A stretch of 9,366 nt of DNA from positions 1 through 9,366 of the forward strand of contig CADCPP010000130.1 of the NCBI GenBank assembly GCA_902803355.1, in the 5' to 3' direction. Numbering within the stretch: the stretch's first letter is position 1; each line of letters begins with the position of its first letter. The translations under genes and the position numbers were made by a program. Below the pieces are notes generated by a model that was given only the letters and a program-made list of their open reading frames with translations, was not told the DNA's origin and searched no databases. Shown piece by piece: positions 5,418 to 9,366 of the stretch. This DNA comes from an uncultured Lachnospiraceae bacterium (GTDB lineage Bacteria; Bacillota; Clostridia; Lachnospirales; Lachnospiraceae).

Positions 5418-8069
5418 ATGGAAAATCAGAAGCGGACAAAAAAGCCGGTCATCATAGTCATGATCCTGCTCCTGATCATCGCTGCCGCCGCGGTGGCGGC
5501 CATAGTCATCTGCTCAAAAAAAGCAGGTGCGGCACCGTTGTCTGAATACTGGTCAGCGGATTCGAAGCCCGCGCAAAGGCTCAGAGAGTACGTAGACAAG
5601 GTGACGGATCCGAAAGATAAAACGAATTTCATCCCCGAAAAAGACCGCATTGCGGTATTTGATATGGATGGAACGCTGGCTTGCGAAACGTTTTACACCT
5701 ATTATGACACGATGATGTTTATCGAGTACTGTCTGCATGATCATCCCGAACGGGTCTCGGACGAGCTGAAAGCGGTCGCGGCGTCGATCAAGCCGGGATA
5801 TGTAGCCGACGAAACGCTGGCAAGAAATTTTGCCAAAGCATATGCCGGAATGACGGTTGAGGAGTTCTACAACTATGCAGTCGAATTCGGCAAAAAGCAG
5901 ACCGCCAGCTTCAACAATATGCGCTATATCGACAATTTCTACCTTCCGATGGTCGAACTGGTCAAATATCTTTATAAGAACGGCTTTACGATCTACGTGA
6001 TCAGCGGTACGGAGCGGACCACGACCCGTGCGATCGTGGCGAATTCCCCGATCAGAGACTTTGTCACGCCGAACCACGTCATCGGAACGGATTTCGAGGT
6101 CAAGCAAAAAGGACACGAGGATGAGCCGTCCAACATGAACTTCAAATATGAGGACGGTGATGATCTGGTCATCACAGGCGGCTTTATCCAGAAAAACCTC
6201 AACGGAAACAAATCCATCTATGTTGAGCGGGAGATCGGACAGCGTCCTGTTCTTGCGTTTGGGAACAGCGGAAGCGACTCGAGCATGATGAAGTATACGA
6301 TCGATGCCAGAAACCCGTATCCTGCCGAGGCCTATATGATCGTGGCCGACGATAACGAGAGGGAATGGGGCACGCAGGACTGGGAGGCCAAGTCTGCGGA
6401 TTATATTGCGAAGGGCTTTATCCCGATCTCGATGAAGCAGGATTTTGCCCGGATCTATGCGGACGGCATCACAAAGGCGGCGGAGCAGTACCATGAGACA
6501 GAGAGTGAGACGTTTGCTGCTCCGGATTACAGCGTGAAGGATAACTGGGCCTATTTTGAAAAGGGCGAGGACAAGGAGGTCGACGTTTTTCTGATCTGCC
6601 CGACGGTGGATACGAAAAGCGAGACGAATGCCTTTGATCTTAATGACAAGCTCAAAGGGAATTTTATCTATGCGCTCGACCTGGAGAAGGGGATCTATGA
6701 AGATACAGGACGTCTGTTTTCTCCCTATTACCGGCAGATGTCGATCAATGCCTATAAACTGCCGGAGGCAGAGCGGGAGAAGGCCAAAGCCTTTGCCTAT
6801 CAGGATGTTTCCGCCGCATTCCGCTGGTATCTTGACCATGAAAACGACGGCCGGGGCATCATTCTTGCCGGATTTTCCCAGGGAAGCGAGATGTGCCTGG
6901 AGCTTTTGAAGGAGTACTACGGGGGAGACGGCGAAGAAGCGCAGGCGCTGCGTGATAAGCTGATCGCGGTCTATGCCATCGGCTGGAGCGTTACCGAAGA
7001 AATGACGAAGGACTACCCGCAGATCATCCCGGCGGCCGGAGAGACGGACATCGGCACGGTCATCAGCTTTGACTGTGAAGACGGCAATGTGACGGAGACC
7101 ATTATTATCCCCGCAGGCATGAAGGCGCTCTCTATCAATCCCCTGAACTGGAAGACAGACGGCACAGCGGCTGACAGATCGCTCAACCACGGCGCAGTCA
7201 TGCAGGCCGGCGCGGATCCTGTTCCCGCTCTCTGCGGCGCTCATATCGGCAGCCGCGGCGAGCTGATCGTGACGGACGTCTCGGCGGCGGAGTATCCTCC
7301 GGTACTTGATATTTTCCCGGAAGGGGCATACCACCTGTATGACTACATGTTCTTCTTTACGAACCTGAAAGAGAACGTGGCTGCGCGCACAGCCGCGTGG
7401 CAGGCCGCGCAGGAATCGGATCTTGTTCTTTCGGACGATGCTTCAGGCTTTGTTCTACTGAGCGAGGCGGTACCGGACGTGATCCTGGAGATCCGTTATT
7501 ATTCAACCTACAATTTTGTCGGCGAGCGCATTGACGGATACGAAGAACCTCTGGCCATGCTGACCGCAGAGGCGGCTGCTGCCCTGAAAGAAGCAAGTGA
7601 TGAGCTGATGGAGAAGGGCTACAGACTGAAGATCTTTGATGCCTACCGTCCGCAGACGGCAGTCACGCATTTTATGAACTGGGCGCTTGATCCTGACGAT
7701 ACCCGGATGAAAGAGTATTTCTATCCTGAGCTGGACAAGACGGTCCTTTTCCCGCAGGGGTATATTGCGGAGCATTCCGGTCACAGCCGCGGGAGCACGG
7801 TAGACCTTACGCTGTTTGACATGGAGACGGAGCAGGAAGTCGATATGGGAGGGACCTTCGACTATTTCGGTGAGCTCAGCCACCCGGATTATACAGAAAT
7901 CACGCAGGAGCAGTACGCAATGCGCATGCTTCTGCGTGAAGTCATGGTAAAGCACGGCTTCCGTCCGCTGGCGGAGGAATGGTGGCACTTCACGTTTGAA
8001 GATGAACCGTATCCGAATACCTACTTTACCTTCCCGATCAACAGCGATTCGCTGGATGACGCGGCCTGA
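5418..8069 (+). CDS. Membrane-anchored triple fusion: HAD phosphatase-like, DUF3089 alpha/beta-hydrolase and VanX-type D-Ala-D-Ala dipeptidase
   Basis: This 883-residue protein is one unbroken frame with AGGAGG 8 bases before the ATG. A basic N-terminus (KRTKK) precedes a membrane helix at ~10-32; AGA at 36-38 is a possible signal peptidase I site, but there is no lipobox. The body should lie outside the cell. Residues ~75-345 are HAD-like: FDMDGTL (81-87, nucleophile D82), a helical cap, SGTE (196-199) and FGNSGSD (281-287). Residues ~378-665 match DUF3089: VDVFLICPT, the GFSQG nucleophile elbow (S487), and YHLYDYMFFFTNLKENVAAR with probable catalytic H639. Residues ~668-872 are VanX/M15D-like with DAYRP (R744), SGHSRGSTVD (zinc ligands H789 and D796) and EWWH (base E854, zinc ligand H857). 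VanX cleaves D-Ala-D-Ala but is normally a free ~200-residue cytoplasmic enzyme. No vanH/vanA-like gene is present, so ordinary glycopeptide resistance is unlikely. The substrate of the fusion is unknown. Confidence 0.88.
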   Translation: MENQKRTKKPVIIVMILLLIIAAAAVAAIVICSKKAGAAPLSEYWSADSKPAQRLREYVDKVTDPKDKTNFIPEKDRIAVFDMDGTLACETFYTYYDTMMFIEYCLHDHPERVSDELKAVAASIKPGYVADETLARNFAKAYAGMTVEEFYNYAVEFGKKQTASFNNMRYIDNFYLPMVELVKYLYKNGFTIYVISGTERTTTRAIVANSPIRDFVTPNHVIGTDFEVKQKGHEDEPSNMNFKYEDGDDLVITGGFIQKNLNGNKSIYVEREIGQRPVLAFGNSGSDSSMMKYTIDARNPYPAEAYMIVADDNEREWGTQDWEAKSADYIAKGFIPISMKQDFARIYADGITKAAEQYHETESETFAAPDYSVKDNWAYFEKGEDKEVDVFLICPTVDTKSETNAFDLNDKLKGNFIYALDLEKGIYEDTGRLFSPYYRQMSINAYKLPEAEREKAKAFAYQDVSAAFRWYLDHENDGRGIILAGFSQGSEMCLELLKEYYGGDGEEAQALRDKLIAVYAIGWSVTEEMTKDYPQIIPAAGETDIGTVISFDCEDGNVTETIIIPAGMKALSINPLNWKTDGTAADRSLNHGAVMQAGADPVPALCGAHIGSRGELIVTDVSAAEYPPVLDIFPEGAYHLYDYMFFFTNLKENVAARTAAWQAAQESDLVLSDDASGFVLLSEAVPDVILEIRYYSTYNFVGERIDGYEEPLAMLTAEAAAALKEASDELMEKGYRLKIFDAYRPQTAVTHFMNWALDPDDTRMKEYFYPELDKTVLFPQGYIAEHSGHSRGSTVDLTLFDMETEQEVDMGGTFDYFGELSHPDYTEITQEQYAMRMLLREVMVKHGFRPLAEEWWHFTFEDEPYPNTYFTFPINSDSLDDAA

Positions 8070-8167
8070 GGCCGAAGAAGATACGAAATACAGGGAGAAG
8101 ACCTGATCCGCGCAAAAACAGAAGAGCCAGACGGCAAAGGTGCCGCGTGCAAAGATAGGAGAGGACC

Positions 8168-9241
8168 ATGGAGAAGACTTATAAGGGCTGGCAGGAATGG
8201 ACTGAGCCCGGACAGCAGAGAGAATATACGCAGGCTACGCCGCTTCTAAAAAACGATGGAACGCTGCAGACCGCGGGCTGGGCAAGGCACGGCCTCTTTC
8301 AGTACGACAGGAGCCTTGTGAAGCACAAGCTGCGCCGCAAGGAGTGGGATTTTTACCAGATCTCCGACGGCGAATTCATGGTGCAGATCAATTTTGCGAA
8401 TATTTCGCTCGGCGGCTATGCCTCCGCGATGCTGGTGGATCTGAAGAACCATAAGATCCTTGCAAACGAGATGGGGCCGTTTATCGGCGGCGCGAATAAA
8501 TATATCCTGCCGGCGCGCGGCGACGAGCCGAACACGGTGCATTTTATCGTGGGCGGGGCAGAATTCCATGCGGAGACTAGGGAGACCTCGAGGCGGCTGC
8601 GCTTTAAGAACAAAAAAGTCGAAGCCGACTTTACCATGGACATCCTGCAGGGGCAGGAGAACATCACCACGGTACTGCCGTTCAAGGGCTTTCCGGACCG
8701 TTATTTCATGACGACAAAGCAGAACTGCCTGCCCTGCGAAGGCGTGTTTAAGGCGCCCGGCATCGAGCGGAGGTTCAGCAAGGACAATTGCTTCGCGGTG
8801 CTGGACTGGGGGCGTGTCTGTACGCCTTACAGCCTTGTCTGGTACTGGGGCAACGGCTCGGCCTGGCTGATGGATACAGACGGCGCAAAGCATCTCTTCG
8901 GCTTTGAGATCACCTGGGGCATCGGCGATGAGTCCCATGCGACGGAGACCTGCCTGTTCTGGGACGGCAAGGCGCACAAGATCGGTCCGGTGGACGTGGA
9001 GACCTTCCCGAAGCCGGACGGATATGAAAAGCCCTGGAAGTTCATTTCCCGGGACGGCCGCTTCGCGCTGACCATGACGCCCTTTTACGACCACCATTCG
9101 GACCTGAATATCGGTGTTATGCGCATGCATTCGCATCAGGTGCACGGCCTCTGGAACGGCACAGTGACCCTGGATAACGGCAAGGTGGTGGAGATCCGCG
9201 ACATGTACGCGTTCTGCGAATACGTAGAGAACAGGTGGTAA
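8168..9241 (+). CDS. DUF2804 family protein
   Basis: The 357-residue length fits the DUF2804 family. Recognisable family features are the N-terminal LLKNDGTLQTAGWAR (26-40) followed by an aromatic K-x-W-D-F-Y segment (59-63), a central LDWGR (212-216) followed by YSLVWYWGNGSAW, and a C-terminal QVHGLWNGTVTLDNG (324-338). The predicted structure is mostly beta-strand; I recall the family being placed near lipocalin-like AttH/CrtC proteins, which bind or hydrate hydrophobic compounds, but I cannot confirm this. There is no signal peptide or membrane segment, so it is probably cytoplasmic. AGGAGAGG ends 4 bases before the ATG. It follows the triple hydrolase by 98 bases in the same direction with no intrinsic terminator, so co-transcription is plausible. 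The biochemical function is not known. The large antisense frame 8246-9253 is a shadow. Confidence 0.82.
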   Translation: MEKTYKGWQEWTEPGQQREYTQATPLLKNDGTLQTAGWARHGLFQYDRSLVKHKLRRKEWDFYQISDGEFMVQINFANISLGGYASAMLVDLKNHKILANEMGPFIGGANKYILPARGDEPNTVHFIVGGAEFHAETRETSRRLRFKNKKVEADFTMDILQGQENITTVLPFKGFPDRYFMTTKQNCLPCEGVFKAPGIERRFSKDNCFAVLDWGRVCTPYSLVWYWGNGSAWLMDTDGAKHLFGFEITWGIGDESHATETCLFWDGKAHKIGPVDVETFPKPDGYEKPWKFISRDGRFALTMTPFYDHHSDLNIGVMRMHSHQVHGLWNGTVTLDNGKVVEIRDMYAFCEYVENRW

Positions 9242-9252
9242 GGAGGCTCCCA

Positions 9253-9366
9253 TCAGTATCCGGCCACTACCCCCAGAATGATGAACCCGACCACCAGCAG
9301 GAGGTTGGCGATAAAGAGCGGGGCGCTTTTTTTGACCCAGGTGAAGTAGGGGACCTCGATCATGGA
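9253..9366 (-). CDS. C-terminal end of an unrecognised membrane protein, truncated by window
   Basis: On the minus strand an open frame enters from the right edge and stops at TGA (9253-9255), giving 37 visible residues: a short soluble part (MIEVPYFTWVKKSAPL) then one strongly hydrophobic helix (FIANLLLVVGFIILGVVAGY) ending the protein. This looks like the final transmembrane segment of a permease-like protein. An ATG at 9363 has no visible upstream context, so a very small membrane protein is also possible. It converges on the DUF2804 gene with 11 bases between stops and no terminator. Confidence 0.5.
   Translation of the reverse strand, partial: SMIEVPYFTWVKKSAPLFIANLLLVVGFIILGVVAGY

Noticed and set aside
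5553..7334. 593-codon open frame on the minus strand opposite the triple fusion
   Set aside because: It is antisense to a protein with clear catalytic motifs of three families, has an Arg/His/Ile/Val-rich composition without domains, and has no ribosome site; it is a by-product of the codon bias of the real gene.
8062..8074. CGGCC-TGA-GGCCG hairpin spanning the stop codon of the fusion gene
   Set aside because: The stem is only 5-6 bp and is followed by GAAGAAG-type purines, not a T tract, so it is not a credible intrinsic terminator.
8132..8145. CGGCA-AAGG-TGCCG inverted repeat before the DUF2804 gene
   Set aside because: A 5-bp stem is easily produced by chance; no T tract or link to the ribosome site was seen.
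8246..9253. 335-codon minus-strand frame opposite the DUF2804 gene
   Set aside because: It is antisense to a recognisable family, is rich in Arg/His/Val without a domain, and has no matching promoter. The minus-strand membrane-protein end at 9253-9366 is in a different frame and ends before it.

Overview
The window looks like chromosomal DNA from a Gram-positive anaerobe of the Clostridia/Firmicutes type, possibly a gut Lachnospiraceae-like lineage. This is inferred from strong AGGAGG-type ribosome binding sites, sigma-A-like promoters, moderate GC content, and the mix of families (XRE-TPR regulator, Imm32-like protein, VanX-like dipeptidase, DUF2804). I cannot name the species. There are no rRNA or tRNA genes, CRISPR arrays or insertion sequences that I can recognise.

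Layout, left to right. (1) 2-655 (+) is the 3' end of a beta-propeller (WD40/PQQ-like) protein cut by the window edge. (2) 689-3059 (-) is a two-gene operon: an XRE regulator with a long helical-repeat sensor region, followed by an overlapping MefA-like MFS exporter, most simply a ligand-controlled efflux unit. (3) 3060-3420 is an AT-rich spacer with no convincing gene. (4) 3421-3663 (+) is a small orphan Imm32-like immunity protein. It ends at a near-perfect bidirectional hairpin terminator shared with the convergent SDR gene. (5) 3736-4587 (-) is an SDR oxidoreductase, divergent from (6) 4778-5377 (+), a TetR-family regulator. The space between them holds promoters on both strands and a perfect palindrome downstream of the SDR promoter. 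(7) 5418-8069 (+) is an 883-residue membrane-anchored protein fusing a HAD phosphatase-like domain, a DUF3089 alpha/beta-hydrolase domain and a VanX-type D-Ala-D-Ala dipeptidase domain. (8) 8168-9241 (+) is a DUF2804 protein. (9) 9253-9366 (-) is the C-terminal end of a membrane protein leaving the window.

The most interesting part is 3736-9241. The TetR gene, the triple hydrolase and the DUF2804 gene run in the same direction without a recognisable terminator between them, and the SDR is divergent. I infer a TetR-controlled cluster acting on an unknown substrate. The large protein would work on the outer face of the membrane as a three-activity hydrolase, while the SDR and DUF2804 proteins have no export signal and would be cytoplasmic. 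The residues needed for all three hydrolase activities appear to be present, so the fusion is probably functional. Its substrate cannot be deduced from the sequence alone.
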